Positions 1-7,307 of a DNA stretch of 39,361 nucleotides are shown piece after piece. The DNA lies in the NCBI GenBank assembly GCA_019114585.1, contig DXFE01000124.1, forward strand, positions 1-39,361. The letters run 5' to 3'. The stretch comes from Gemmiger_A avium (GTDB lineage Bacteria; Bacillota; Clostridia; Oscillospirales; Ruminococcaceae). Numbering within the stretch: the first letter of the stretch is position 1; every line of letters starts with the position of its first letter. The notes beneath the pieces were generated by a model. It searched no databases, had not been told where the DNA came from, and saw only the letters and a list, made by a program, of their open reading frames with translations. The translations under genes were made by a program, and so were the position numbers.

Positions 1-1
1 C

Positions 2-103
2 AAGTACTCTCTCATCAACCTCTACAACGCGATGGGAGAGTATGTCGGCAAGACGGGTCGCCGTCCGACCTACGAGTACGCCCTCATCGGCGGCGTGAAC
101 GAC
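2..103 (+). other. RlmN-like coding fragment fused in frame to clpB
   Basis: These 34 codons do not match ClpB. They match the C-terminal part of the 23S rRNA/tRNA adenine-C2 methyltransferase RlmN, where family members read kTGRRvtfEYaLIdGVND; here it reads KTGRRPTYEYALIGGVND. In ClpB this position should hold the end of the Walker A helix and a segment like RIDMSEYMEK. The joint falls at GVND/MTEYMEK, where both families carry an Asp codon, so a short microhomology (GACATG) could have joined them. Codons before the joint (CTC, GTC, CGT, TCT) differ from the CTG/CGG-rich usage of the rest. No RlmN radical-SAM core is present. Confidence 0.6.
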
Positions 104-778
104 ATGACCGAGTATATGGAGAAGTTCAGCGTCAGCCGTCTGATCGGCGCCCCTCCGGGATACGTGGGCTACGAGGAAGGCGGTCAGCTGACCGAGGCGG
201 TGCGCCGCAAGCCCTACAGCGTGGTGCTGTTTGATGAGGTGGAAAAGGCGCATCCGGATGTGTTCAACATCCTCTTGCAGGTGCTGGATGACGGGCATAT
301 CACCGACAGCCAGGGCCGGGTGGTGGATTTCAAGAACACCATCATTATCCTGACCAGCAACCTGGGCAGCCAGTATATTCTGGAAGGTATCCACGACGGG
401 CAGATCTCGGACGAGGCCCGCGCCGCGGTGGACGGGCTGCTGAAGAGCAGTTTCCGGCCGGAATTCCTGAACCGGCTGGACGAGATCGTCTACTACAAGC
501 CGCTGACCAAGGATGAGATCGGCGGTATCGTGGAACTGCAGCTGGCGGATCTGCGCCAGCGGCTGGCCGACAAGCAGCTGAAGCTGGAGGTCACCGACGA
601 GGCCCGCGCCATGATCATCGACCAGGGCTACGACCCCATCTACGGCGCACGGCCGCTGAAGCGGTTCATCCAGAGCCGGGTGGAAACCATGATCGCCCGG
701 GCCATCATCGCGGGCGACCGCCCCGCCGGCAGCACCCTGACCGTCTGCGTCAAGGACGGCAACCTGGCGCTGGCGTGA
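2..778 (+). CDS. clpB: ClpB disaggregase, C-terminal half (5' partial, chimeric N-terminus)
   Basis: The frame is open from the window edge. From about base 101 it encodes the second AAA+ module of ClpB, the ATP-driven cytosolic disaggregase that works with DnaK. Visible in order are the pore loop (GAPPGYVGYEEGGQLTEAV), Walker B (VVLFDE), sensor 1 (ILTSNLGS), the arginine-finger stretch (FRPEFLNRLDEI) and sensor 2 (GARPLKRFIQ), followed by the short C-terminal domain and a TGA stop. The Walker A loop, which should lie just before TEYMEK, is absent. In its place is an RlmN-like sequence (bases 2-103) in the same frame. The ClpB assignment of the C-terminal part is secure. Whether the full reading frame is a real protein is doubtful: a misassembly or recombination joint at the edge is the simplest reading. 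Confidence 0.85.
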   Translation, partial: KYSLINLYNAMGEYVGKTGRRPTYEYALIGGVNDMTEYMEKFSVSRLIGAPPGYVGYEEGGQLTEAVRRKPYSVVLFDEVEKAHPDVFNILLQVLDDGHITDSQGRVVDFKNTIIILTSNLGSQYILEGIHDGQISDEARAAVDGLLKSSFRPEFLNRLDEIVYYKPLTKDEIGGIVELQLADLRQRLADKQLKLEVTDEARAMIIDQGYDPIYGARPLKRFIQSRVETMIARAIIAGDRPAGSTLTVCVKDGNLALA

Positions 779-786
779 TGGGCCAA

Positions 787-988
787 GCCAATCTGGGGGA
801 GACAACATCTCCCCCAGACCCCCTGGAAACCGTGGCCGAAATACTTCGGCCACAGGGATTTATACAAAGTAAAGGCCGGTGCGCAAATGGTATGCGCACC
901 GGCCTATCTTTATATTTTTCCCAGGGCCGGAGTATTCCGGCCCTGATTTCCGGGGGGCATGGGGGGAATCGTTGATTCCCCCCATAGT
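787..988. repeat. Five-hairpin palindromic repeat, copy A
   Basis: Fills the gap between the convergent clpB and M3 peptidase genes. It holds five hairpins in a row: 793-817 (CTGGGGGAGA/TCTCCCCCAG), 833-852 (TGGCCGAA/TTCGGCCA), 872-904 (AGGCCGGTGCGCA/TGCGCACCGGCCT), 923-942 (GGGCCGG/CCGGCCC) and 959-985 (ATGGGGGGAATC/GATTCCCCCCAT). The middle hairpin is followed by a T-rich run and looks like a terminator usable from both sides. Other copies are at 7013-7300, 20297-20473 and 26173-26368. Confidence 0.85.
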
Positions 989-993
989 AGCTT

Positions 994-2685
994 TTACAGC
1001 TGATGGGCGTCGATCCAGTCGCTGACGGTCTTGGCCACGGGGGCGAGGGAACCGTCGGTGAAGGGCACCACCAGGCCGGCGCTCTTGACCAGGTCGGCGT
1101 AGGTGCAGCTGCCGGCCTTGTCCACCAGGGCCAGGTACCGCTGCCAGGCGTCCTTCGGGTCTTTCAGGAACGCGGCGAAGAACTGCAGCGCCACCGTCTG
1201 GGCCAGGCAGTAGTCAATATAATAGAACGGGTACTGGTAGATGTGCAGCTGCCGCTGCCAGCCCGCGCCCCGGCCATAGAAGGGGATACCCTCCATGTCG
1301 TTCCAGGGCCGGTACTTTTTCTCCAGCTTGAGCCATTCCTCATTGCGCTGCTCCGGGGTCAGTTCCGGCTTGCTGTACACGATGTGCTGGAACTCGTCCA
1401 CCATGCAGCCGTAGGGCAGGAAGCTCAGCGCGTCCTCCGCATGGTACAGGGCGTACTTGTCGGTCTGCTCGCCGAAGAACAGGTGATGCCAGGGGGTGGT
1501 CAGGAACTCCATGCTCATACTGTGAATCTCGCAGCTTTCCATGCCCGGGCTCTGCAGCTCGCCCGGCAGATCCTGCAGGAACGCCCGGTACGCCTGGAAC
1601 GCATGGCCCGCCTCATGGGTCAGCACGTCCACGTCGCCGGAGGTGCCGTTGAAGTTGCTGAAGATAAAGGGCGCGTTCAGATCCGGCAGCGCGGTGCAGT
1701 ATCCGCCCGGGGCCTTGCCGGGACGGCTCAGCACGTCCAGCAGCTCGTTGTCCATCATGAAATCAATGAACTCGGCGGTTTCCGGGCTCAGTTCCCGGTA
1801 CATTTTGCGGCCGGACGCCAGGATCTCCTCCGGGGTGCCGGTGGGGGTGGGATTGCCGTCGGCAAAATACAGCGCGGCATCGTACAGCTTCGGGTCGGTC
1901 AGACCGCACCGGGCCGCCTGACGGGCCTTCATCCGGGCGATCAGGGGCACCACGTCCCGCACTACCTGTTCCCGGTAGGTTTCCACTTCCTTGCGGCCGT
2001 AGCCCAGACGCTGCATCCGCAGGTAGGACAGCGGCACGTAGTTCTCATATCCCATGGCGCGGGCCTGGGCATTGCGGTTTTCGATCAGCTTGGTGTACAG
2101 CTCGTCAAACTCCGTCTGATGCTCGTCAAAGAACTTGCCCTCCGCTTCCAGCGCGGCCTTGCGCACGGCACGGTCGGTGCTCTGCTTGTAGGGCCCCAGC
2201 TTGGGCAGCGGCATGGTCTGGCCGTCAAACTCCACCATGGCGGAGGCGTACAGCTTCTGATACTGGCTGACCAGCGCGTTCTCCTGCTGCATCAGCGGCA
2301 GAATCTCCGGAACGGCGCAGCGCACGCCCAGCTCCAGCTTGTCCAGATAGATCTGGCCCCAACGGTCGGCCAGGGCCTGCTTGTGGGGATTGGCCAGCAC
2401 CGCACGGGCAAAGACCAGCGACTTGTCGTTGAATCGGGGGCTGTTCTCGTCGTAGTAGTCGTTCTCTTTGGCGTAGAACTCGTCCTGGGTGTTGATGGAG
2501 TACCGCACGTAGCACAGGCTGGAATCGGTCATGAACTGCTTGTTCAGCTTGTCGTACTCGGTGCAGACGGCCAGCAGCTCCTCACCGGAAGCCGCGGCGG
2601 CGGCCCGGGCCGTCAGTTCGTCCAGCTGGGCCAGCATGCCCTCCAGATCCGGGCGGACGTATTCAATCTGAGAAAAAGGTTTCAT
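994..2685 (-). CDS. M3 family oligoendopeptidase (PepF/thimet-like)
   Basis: Zinc oligopeptidase of peptidase family M3, which cleaves short peptides in the cytosol. The 563-residue length is usual for the family. The active site is visible: HEAGH at residues 357-361, with the downstream Glu ligand in GMESCEIHSMSME (about residue 386). The start at 2685 is preceded by GGAAAGGA at a good distance. A TATACT -10 lies about 45 bases further upstream, pointing away from the folate riboswitch promoter, so the two units are divergent. The 3' end abuts hairpin repeat copy A, which probably ends its transcript. The precise peptide preference cannot be read from sequence. Confidence 0.92.
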   Translation of the reverse strand: MKPFSQIEYVRPDLEGMLAQLDELTARAAAAASGEELLAVCTEYDKLNKQFMTDSSLCYVRYSINTQDEFYAKENDYYDENSPRFNDKSLVFARAVLANPHKQALADRWGQIYLDKLELGVRCAVPEILPLMQQENALVSQYQKLYASAMVEFDGQTMPLPKLGPYKQSTDRAVRKAALEAEGKFFDEHQTEFDELYTKLIENRNAQARAMGYENYVPLSYLRMQRLGYGRKEVETYREQVVRDVVPLIARMKARQAARCGLTDPKLYDAALYFADGNPTPTGTPEEILASGRKMYRELSPETAEFIDFMMDNELLDVLSRPGKAPGGYCTALPDLNAPFIFSNFNGTSGDVDVLTHEAGHAFQAYRAFLQDLPGELQSPGMESCEIHSMSMEFLTTPWHHLFFGEQTDKYALYHAEDALSFLPYGCMVDEFQHIVYSKPELTPEQRNEEWLKLEKKYRPWNDMEGIPFYGRGAGWQRQLHIYQYPFYYIDYCLAQTVALQFFAAFLKDPKDAWQRYLALVDKAGSCTYADLVKSAGLVVPFTDGSLAPVAKTVSDWIDAHQL

Positions 2686-2769
2686 GATACAAAGATCCTT
2701 TCCGGCGCGGATGGGCCCGCGCCTGCAATGTTATTTTCAGTATACCACGTTCCGGCTGTGAAAAAAAGG

Positions 2770-2797
2770 TTGCATTCCGCAAAGAGGGAAGTATAAT
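2770..2797 (+). promoter_or_regulatory. Promoter of the folate riboswitch/folT unit
   Basis: A TTGCAT -35 (2770-2775) and a perfect TATAAT -10 (2792-2797) are separated by 16 bases. The start point would fall just before the riboswitch that begins near 2807. Confidence 0.75.
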
Positions 2798-2806
2798 GGG
2801 AGTATC

Positions 2807-2912
2807 GCAGAGTAAGGGTCTGCGCGTTAAGTGCCGTTCCGACGGGGAGTTGCGGGCGGACGAAAAAGGCGTTTTGCCTTTGCGGTGCTGACCTTGAATC
2901 CCGCTGCTGCAT
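2807..2912 (+). promoter_or_regulatory. Tetrahydrofolate (THF-I) riboswitch
   Basis: The leader of the folate transporter gene carries the THF-I signature GCGUUAAGUG (within CGCGTTAAGTGCC, about 2823-2835) and, on the 3' side, TTGCGGTGCTGACCTTG (about 2880-2896), which fits the conserved GCGGUG...UUG partner. AAGGGTC near 2814 can pair with GACCTT near 2890, and GCAG near 2807 with CTGC near 2907, closing the element. Its position between a strong promoter and a FolT-type gene fits the known role: folate binding lowers transporter expression. Exact stem limits were judged by eye. Confidence 0.85.
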
Positions 2913-3011
2913 AATGGGTGCAGAAACGGCTCTTTGCGGGCTGAAGTGCGCCCGTTTGACGCTGTGATCGGCTTCTTTTGTGCGGCAACACGCACGAAAG
3001 GAGCTTTTATT

Positions 3012-3578
3012 ATGTCCGAAAAAACATCCTGGATCGCCGGCTGGCGGGAAAGTTTCCGCGCCAGCGCCCAAAGCCTCAAAAGCCCCCGCACCCTGGCCGG
3101 CGCGGCGGTGCTGATCGCGCTGAACCTGGTGCTGAACCAGGCCACCATCCCCGTATCCGCCTATCTGGAGATCGGATTCGATTTCCTGGCCAGCGTGGCC
3201 ATCGCCTTCATGTACGGGCCGGTGGTGGCGGCCACCAGCGGGGTAGTCACCGACCTGCTGGGCTACCTGCTGCGCCCCAACGGGGCCTGGTTCCCCGGAT
3301 TTACCATCAACGCCATCCTGCTGGGCATCCTCTACGGCCTGGCCTACTACCGCAAACCGGTCAAGCTGACCCGCATTATCGTGGTCAAGCTGATCGTGAC
3401 GGTGGTGTTCAACCTGTTCCTTACCCCGCTGTGGCTGAGCATGATGTACGGCAAGGCCTTCGTGCTGCTCAGCGGGCTGCGGCTGATCAAGAATATCGTC
3501 AAGTTCCCGGTGGACGTGGCGCTGCTGTGGGTAGTGCTGCGCACCCTGGACAAGATCAAACGGCAGATGAATCTGTAA
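3012..3578 (+). CDS. folT: Folate ECF transporter S component (FolT)
   Basis: Membrane-embedded substrate-binding subunit of an energy-coupling factor transporter for folate. It would use the shared EcfA/EcfA'/EcfT module, which is not in this window. The 188-residue protein has about six hydrophobic segments. It carries the family-typical stretch where a GPVVAATSG turn leads to DLLGYLLRPNGAWFPGFT, close to the FolT pattern of DllG...P.GaffPGfT. The chosen ATG at 3012 lies behind AAAGGAG; an earlier in-frame ATG at 2934 would fall in the leader downstream of the riboswitch and has no ribosome site. The THF riboswitch upstream supports the folate assignment independently. Confidence 0.9.
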   Translation: MSEKTSWIAGWRESFRASAQSLKSPRTLAGAAVLIALNLVLNQATIPVSAYLEIGFDFLASVAIAFMYGPVVAATSGVVTDLLGYLLRPNGAWFPGFTINAILLGILYGLAYYRKPVKLTRIIVVKLIVTVVFNLFLTPLWLSMMYGKAFVLLSGLRLIKNIVKFPVDVALLWVVLRTLDKIKRQMNL

Positions 3579-3585
3579 CAGAACG

Positions 3586-3611
3586 GCCCCCGGCTTTTGC
3601 CGGGGGCTTTG
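3586..3611 (+). terminator. Rho-independent terminator after folT
   Basis: The perfect stem GCCCCCGGC-tttt-GCCGGGGGC (3586-3607) is followed by TTTG, eight bases after the folT stop codon. It lies just before the 3' end of the opposing small gene. Confidence 0.8.
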
Positions 3612-3617
3612 TGCTGT

Positions 3618-3785
3618 TTACAGGTCGTCCGCGTCCTGCTGGGGCGTTTCCCCCGGCTCGGCGGGGGTGCCGATCCAGCTGCCCAGCGGGTCGGCCTCCT
3701 GGTTGGCCCGCAGGGTGCGGGCGATCTCCATGGGATCGGCTTCCGGCTGCTTTTTGCCGAACAACTCGGTCCAGAATCCGCTCAT
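3618..3785 (-). CDS. Small hypothetical protein, 55 residues
   Basis: A short frame starting with MSGFWTELFGKKQPEADP and ending in an acidic tail (QQDADDL). The start is set by a strong GGGAGGAGG ribosome site seven bases upstream; longer readings in this frame would run through the palindrome and the next gene. The protein is polar, has no membrane segment and no family I recognise. It is divergent from the LCP-like gene at 3871 and shares the palindromic intergenic region with it, so the two may be co-regulated. Coding status rests on the ribosome site, the termination between FolT and this gene, and a plausible composition. Confidence 0.65.
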   Translation of the reverse strand: MSGFWTELFGKKQPEADPMEIARTLRANQEADPLGSWIGTPAEPGETPQQDADDL

Positions 3786-3800
3786 GCGCAACCTCCTCCC

Positions 3801-3855
3801 TTTGTGGTGATGTATAGAGTGTGCGCGCCGCGGCCACACTCTATACATCCACAAA
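3801..3855. promoter_or_regulatory. Mirror-image palindrome between two divergent genes
   Basis: The left arm 3801-3823 and the right arm 3835-3855 are exact inverted copies apart from a two-base (TG) insertion in the left arm. Each arm contains TATACAT and GTGTAG-like spacing, so each strand has the same candidate -10 (TATACA, + strand 3842-3847; - strand 3816-3811), with GTGTGC/GTGTGG at the -35 position. Each arm ends just before the ribosome site of one of the divergent genes. It could be a dyad-symmetric bidirectional promoter, an operator, or both. Confidence 0.6.
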
Positions 3856-3870
3856 AAAGGATGTGAGCGT

Positions 3871-4779
3871 ATGCGGATGAACACGCCCCGGGCCTTCTGG
3901 CTGGCGTTTTTTCTTACTCTGGCGGTGGTGGTGCCGCTGCTGGGCAGTTTTGCTTTATGGTCGGTCTGGCAGCAGGCCGACCAGGCCCTGCGGGCGGCCC
4001 AGTCCACCAGCGGGCTGCGGATTCAGGTACCCACGGGGGAGAACACCTTTACCATGCTGGCGGTGGTGGCCGGGGAGGAACCGGCCTTTGTGCTGGTGCG
4101 GCCGGACGCGGCGGGCGGGGAACTGGCTGTCTGGACGGTGCCGGCGGACAGCGTGGTGCGCACGGCTTCCGGCAGCTACACCACCCTGCGGGACTGCTAT
4201 ACCGACGCGGGCCCGGGCCGGGCGGCGGAGGCGCTGGCCGGGACGCTGGGGATTGAGGTGCGGTATTATCTGGCGGCTACCCGGCAGGGCTGGGGCACCA
4301 TCGGCGACGGGCTGGGCCAGGTGCGGGTGAACCTGGACGGGGTGGCCGCCGCCGCCAGCCTGGCCCGGGCGGGGCTGGCGGATGACCCGGTGGCGCAGCT
4401 GGCGCCCGCCAAACTGGACGAGCTGCTGGAAAAACTGGGCTGCGAAAGCCCGGAGAGCGATGGGGTGCGGGCGGCGGTCTGGCTGGCGGCGGCCCGGCAG
4501 AAGGCCGAGCAGCTGCCCACCGTGCTGCCGGACGGAATCCGGGCGGCGGGCGGCCTGCTGACCAACATGACCGCGCTGGACATCAACACCCTGGCCCAGA
4601 CGCTGGAGTTCTGGGTGAACGGCCAGGGCGAGGTGGACGGCGGCGTGCTGCCCGGAGAATGGAACGCCCGGGACGGGCGCTATGAATTCACCGACGAGAC
4701 CCTGACCTTTGCCGCCGAGCGGCTGGGCGCGGCGGACGCCGGGACCGGGGAATCGGGTGAATCGAGACCGCGGGAATGA
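3871..4779 (+). CDS. Membrane-anchored LCP-like protein, probably non-catalytic
   Basis: A 302-residue protein with an N-terminal membrane anchor (about residues 10-32) and an extracytoplasmic region. Residues about 55-160 follow the order of a LytR-CpsA-Psr domain: TMLAVVAGEEPAFVLVRPD, then ELAVWTVPADSVV, then AEALAGTLGIEVRYYLAATR and IGDGLGQVRVNLDG. LCP enzymes attach wall glycopolymers using an aspartate and several arginines. Here the usual PRDt motif reads PADS, so the key Arg is replaced by Ala. I infer a divergent, possibly inactive LCP fold. It begins behind AAAGGATGTGAG, 16 bases after the palindrome, and ends before a strong terminator. Confidence 0.55.
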   Translation: MRMNTPRAFWLAFFLTLAVVVPLLGSFALWSVWQQADQALRAAQSTSGLRIQVPTGENTFTMLAVVAGEEPAFVLVRPDAAGGELAVWTVPADSVVRTASGSYTTLRDCYTDAGPGRAAEALAGTLGIEVRYYLAATRQGWGTIGDGLGQVRVNLDGVAAAASLARAGLADDPVAQLAPAKLDELLEKLGCESPESDGVRAAVWLAAARQKAEQLPTVLPDGIRAAGGLLTNMTALDINTLAQTLEFWVNGQGEVDGGVLPGEWNARDGRYEFTDETLTFAAERLGAADAGTGESGESRPRE

Positions 4780-4787
4780 TATAAAAC

Positions 4788-4829
4788 AAGGCCCGCGCAG
4801 ACCTTTTGGGGTTTGCGCGGGCCTTTTGC
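4788..4829. terminator. Bidirectional terminator
   Basis: The stem AAGGCCCGCGCA...TGCGCGGGCCTT is followed by TTG on the + strand and by T-rich sequence on the - strand. It lies between the convergent LCP-like and DUF1835-type genes and can serve both. Confidence 0.8.
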
Positions 4830-4874
4830 TGGTTGGGCAGTATTGCCGTCGCCCGGGATGAATCATGAATTGGG

Positions 4875-5813
4875 CTATTTCTTGCGCAGCGTGCGGGCGT
4901 AGGCGGGGCGGCCGGGCTCGGGGGCGGTGATGGGTTCCAGCAGGCCGCGGCGGATGAAATTCTCCATGCGCCCGGCCAGCCAGCCGTCGCCAATACCCGG
5001 CCGGTGCCGGCCCAGCACCTGGCCGATCACCTCCGCTTCCCGGAAGGTCTCGGGCTGGCGGGCGATCTCCCGCAGCAGGAGAAAGTCATAGAAATCTTCG
5101 GGGACGCTCCGCAATTGGCCATTTACCACCGCCCGCAGCGGCGCGTTTTCCCGGCACAGCGCCGCCCAGCGGTGGCCCCACATCCGCAGCACCGGCCCGG
5201 GTACCGGTTTAGCCCGCGCGGCCATCCGGCCCCAGTCGTAGGGGCTGACCTCGCCCCAGCCGGCGTATTCCACCACAGTTCCGTCTTCCCGGACTTCGTA
5301 TTCCGGCAGGGTTACCCGTTTCACCGCTGCATCGGCAAGACCCGCGTTTTGCAGCTGCCAGGCCAGCCAGAAAAGACCGCATACCTCGTCCGGTTCCGGC
5401 CCCTGCCAGACGCGCACCGGTTCCCCGGCGCGGACCCGGCGAAGCAGTTCGGCCAGATTTTTCTGCGCACCGGCCAGCAATCCGGCGGCCTGCCGGGGGC
5501 CTTCCGGCCAGTGGGCACAGAGGGTGGTCAGGGCTTCCAGCCGGCGGGGGCCGGGCGCGTCCTCCTCCAGAGGGCCCACGCTCAGCGCCAGCGGAAAGGC
5601 CAGCACGTCCGCCGGGCTGCCCTCCATGGGTACTGCCGCCGCCCGGGCCCGGCGTTCCTGTTCCTCGGCCCGGCGCTGGGCGGCAAGGCGCTCGGCGGGG
5701 GAGGGTTCCCCGCCCAGAAACGCCACCGCGGTGGCCCCGCCAATACACCCGTCCAGCGACAGGGCCATCTTCAGACTGCCCGCCGAGCTTTCGGAAAACA
5801 CCACCTGTACCAT
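4875..5813 (-). CDS. DUF1835 domain-containing protein
   Basis: The N-terminus MVQVVFSESSAGSLKMAL matches the start of DUF1835 proteins (typically hivFGdSaagsLk), and ADVLAFPLALSVGPL fits the second conserved block of that family. The C-terminal part (about residues 200-300) resembles the DUF3658 partner domain. The function of the family is unknown. Two ATG codons are possible: AAGGAGG lies only two bases before the one at 5819 but eight before the one at 5813, so I use 5813 (312 residues). The gene is divergent from the sigma factor gene at 5951 across about 140 bases. Confidence 0.75.
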   Translation of the reverse strand: MVQVVFSESSAGSLKMALSLDGCIGGATAVAFLGGEPSPAERLAAQRRAEEQERRARAAAVPMEGSPADVLAFPLALSVGPLEEDAPGPRRLEALTTLCAHWPEGPRQAAGLLAGAQKNLAELLRRVRAGEPVRVWQGPEPDEVCGLFWLAWQLQNAGLADAAVKRVTLPEYEVREDGTVVEYAGWGEVSPYDWGRMAARAKPVPGPVLRMWGHRWAALCRENAPLRAVVNGQLRSVPEDFYDFLLLREIARQPETFREAEVIGQVLGRHRPGIGDGWLAGRMENFIRRGLLEPITAPEPGRPAYARTLRKK

Positions 5814-5950
5814 GGACATGGCCTCCTTATAGGCAATACTGTATAATTCCAGTAGAATACAATCAGGATAGCACGGCGAAAAAAGTGGGTCAATGGGCTG
5901 TAAGGTTTTGGGGCCAGGGGAGTCATACAGGGTGAAAGGGGGCGGCGGCG

Positions 5951-6448
5951 GTGACCGGGTTCGAGCAGATTTACCGGGACTATTTTCAGCCGGTGTACCG
6001 GTACATACGGCGGCTGTCCGGGGACGAGCTGCTGGCGGAGGAGATCACCAGCGAGACCTTTTTCAAGGCCCTGAAAGCGGCGGGAAACTTCCGGGGCGAG
6101 GGCGAGATGCAGGCATGGCTGTTCCGCATTGCCCGGAACTGCTATTTCACCCACCGGAAAAAGGCGCGGCGGCAGGAACCGGCCCGGCCGGAAACACTGG
6201 CCCGCCTGGCCGGGGCGGAGGAAAGCCCGGAAGAACAGCTGGCCCGGCGGGAGGACGCGGCCCGGGTCCGGCGGCTGGCGGACGGATTGCCGGAACCCTA
6301 CCGGGAGGTATTGCAGCTGCGGATTTTCGGGGAACTGAGTTATAAACAGATCGGGGAACTGTTCGGAAAAACGGAAAACTGGGCCTGTGTGACCGGGTGC
6401 CGGGCCCGGAAGATGCTGCGGGAACGATGGGAGGCGGAAGAAGCATGA
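5951..6448 (+). CDS. ECF-type RNA polymerase sigma factor
   Basis: A 165-residue sigma-70 family protein of the extracytoplasmic-function type. Region 2 spans roughly residues 3-75 (FEQIYRDYFQPVYRYIRR, then EEITSETFFKAL and AWLFRIARN). Region 4 spans roughly residues 105-160 (LPEPYREVLQLRIFGELSYKQIGELFGKTENW). The GTG start follows AAAGGGGG. Its stop overlaps the start of the anti-sigma gene (ATGA), the usual arrangement for a sigma/anti-sigma pair. Its targets are unknown; auto-regulation is common in such pairs but I saw no clear ECF promoter upstream. Confidence 0.92.
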   Translation: MTGFEQIYRDYFQPVYRYIRRLSGDELLAEEITSETFFKALKAAGNFRGEGEMQAWLFRIARNCYFTHRKKARRQEPARPETLARLAGAEESPEEQLARREDAARVRRLADGLPEPYREVLQLRIFGELSYKQIGELFGKTENWACVTGCRARKMLRERWEAEEA

Positions 6449-7008
6449 CACGGGATTGTTACATAGTGCGGGACCTGCTGGCGCTGTGCCGGGAGGATCT
6501 GGTGAGCGGGGAGACCCGGACGTTTGTGAAGGAACATCTGGCCCGGTGCCCGGCCTGCCGGGCGGAGTGGGAGGCGCTGGACGGGCTGGTTCTACCGCCG
6601 GAGGAGGAGCCGGAGAGCGGGCAGCCGTTCCGGGCGTTTGCGGCCCGGTGGGCGCGGCGGCGGCGGGCGGTGGCGGCGGCGCTGGCCGCGCTGGCGCTGC
6701 TGGCGGCGCTGCTGGGCGGGTGCCTGGCCTCGTACCTGGTTTTTGACACGCCGAACCTGTGCGCGGCGGCGGCCGGGGCGGCCCGGGTGCTGTGGACCGA
6801 TACGGAAACGGTGACCCTGCGGCAGCAGCCCCGGGTGGTGCTGGCGAAGCCGGACGGCAGTTTGCTGGAAACCTATATGGCCGAACGGGGCTTTACGGAG
6901 CTCGAGGAGGAACGGATGGGCGCGCTGCGGGTGTTCACCAACGGCGAGACCCGGGAAGCGGTGCTCTGTTCCCAGAACCGGTACTGGTGCCTGTGGAGCT
7001 GGCGGTGA
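6445..7008 (+). CDS. Zinc-finger anti-sigma factor
   Basis: A 187-residue single-pass membrane protein. The N-terminal part has the anti-sigma zinc finger pattern (CRED...KEHLARCPACRAEW, the HxxxCxxC ZAS/zf-HC2 motif, residues about 14-45). An Ala/Leu-rich membrane segment follows at about residues 72-98, then an outer domain of about 90 residues ending in QNRYWCLWSWR. The start overlaps the sigma gene by four bases, so translational coupling is expected. It should hold the ECF sigma factor at the membrane until an outside signal arrives. The outer domain is not one I recognise, so the signal is unknown. Confidence 0.88.
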   Translation: MTRDCYIVRDLLALCREDLVSGETRTFVKEHLARCPACRAEWEALDGLVLPPEEEPESGQPFRAFAARWARRRRAVAAALAALALLAALLGGCLASYLVFDTPNLCAAAAGAARVLWTDTETVTLRQQPRVVLAKPDGSLLETYMAERGFTELEEERMGALRVFTNGETREAVLCSQNRYWCLWSWR

Positions 7009-7012
7009 AAGC

Positions 7013-7300
7013 CAATCTGGGGGGACAACGTCCCCCCGGCGCTGCGGGCGCAACAAGGATGCGCCCGCCCGGCTGCGCCGACCGCGCTGCCGGTCTGGGT
7101 CTCCACCGGAGACCCAGCTGCTTCGCAGACCCGGCCCCCGGAAATCGGGCCGAATACTCGGCCCTCAGGAAAATAAAAAAGACAAGGCCGGTGCGTGTTC
7201 CATTTGCGCACCGGCCTTGTCTATGTATAAAATTCCTATGGCCGAAGATATTCGGCCATGATTTCCAGGGGGTCTGGGGGAGATGTTATCTCCCCCAGAT
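7013..7300. repeat. Five-hairpin palindromic repeat, copy B (inverted, with insert)
   Basis: Lies between the convergent anti-sigma and ECF-S genes, in opposite orientation to copies A and C. Hairpins are at 7017-7037, 7147-7164 (GGGCCGA/TCGGCCC), 7181-7221 (GACAAGGCCGGTGCG/CGCACCGGCCTTGTC), 7238-7259 (ATGGCCGAA/TTCGGCCAT) and 7274-7298 (CTGGGGGAGA/TCTCCCCCAG). Compared with A and C it has about 95 extra bases (7038-7135) with further stems such as GGGTCTCCACCGGAGACCC. It explains the whole 300-base gap. Confidence 0.85.
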
Positions 7301-7307
7301 CAACCTC

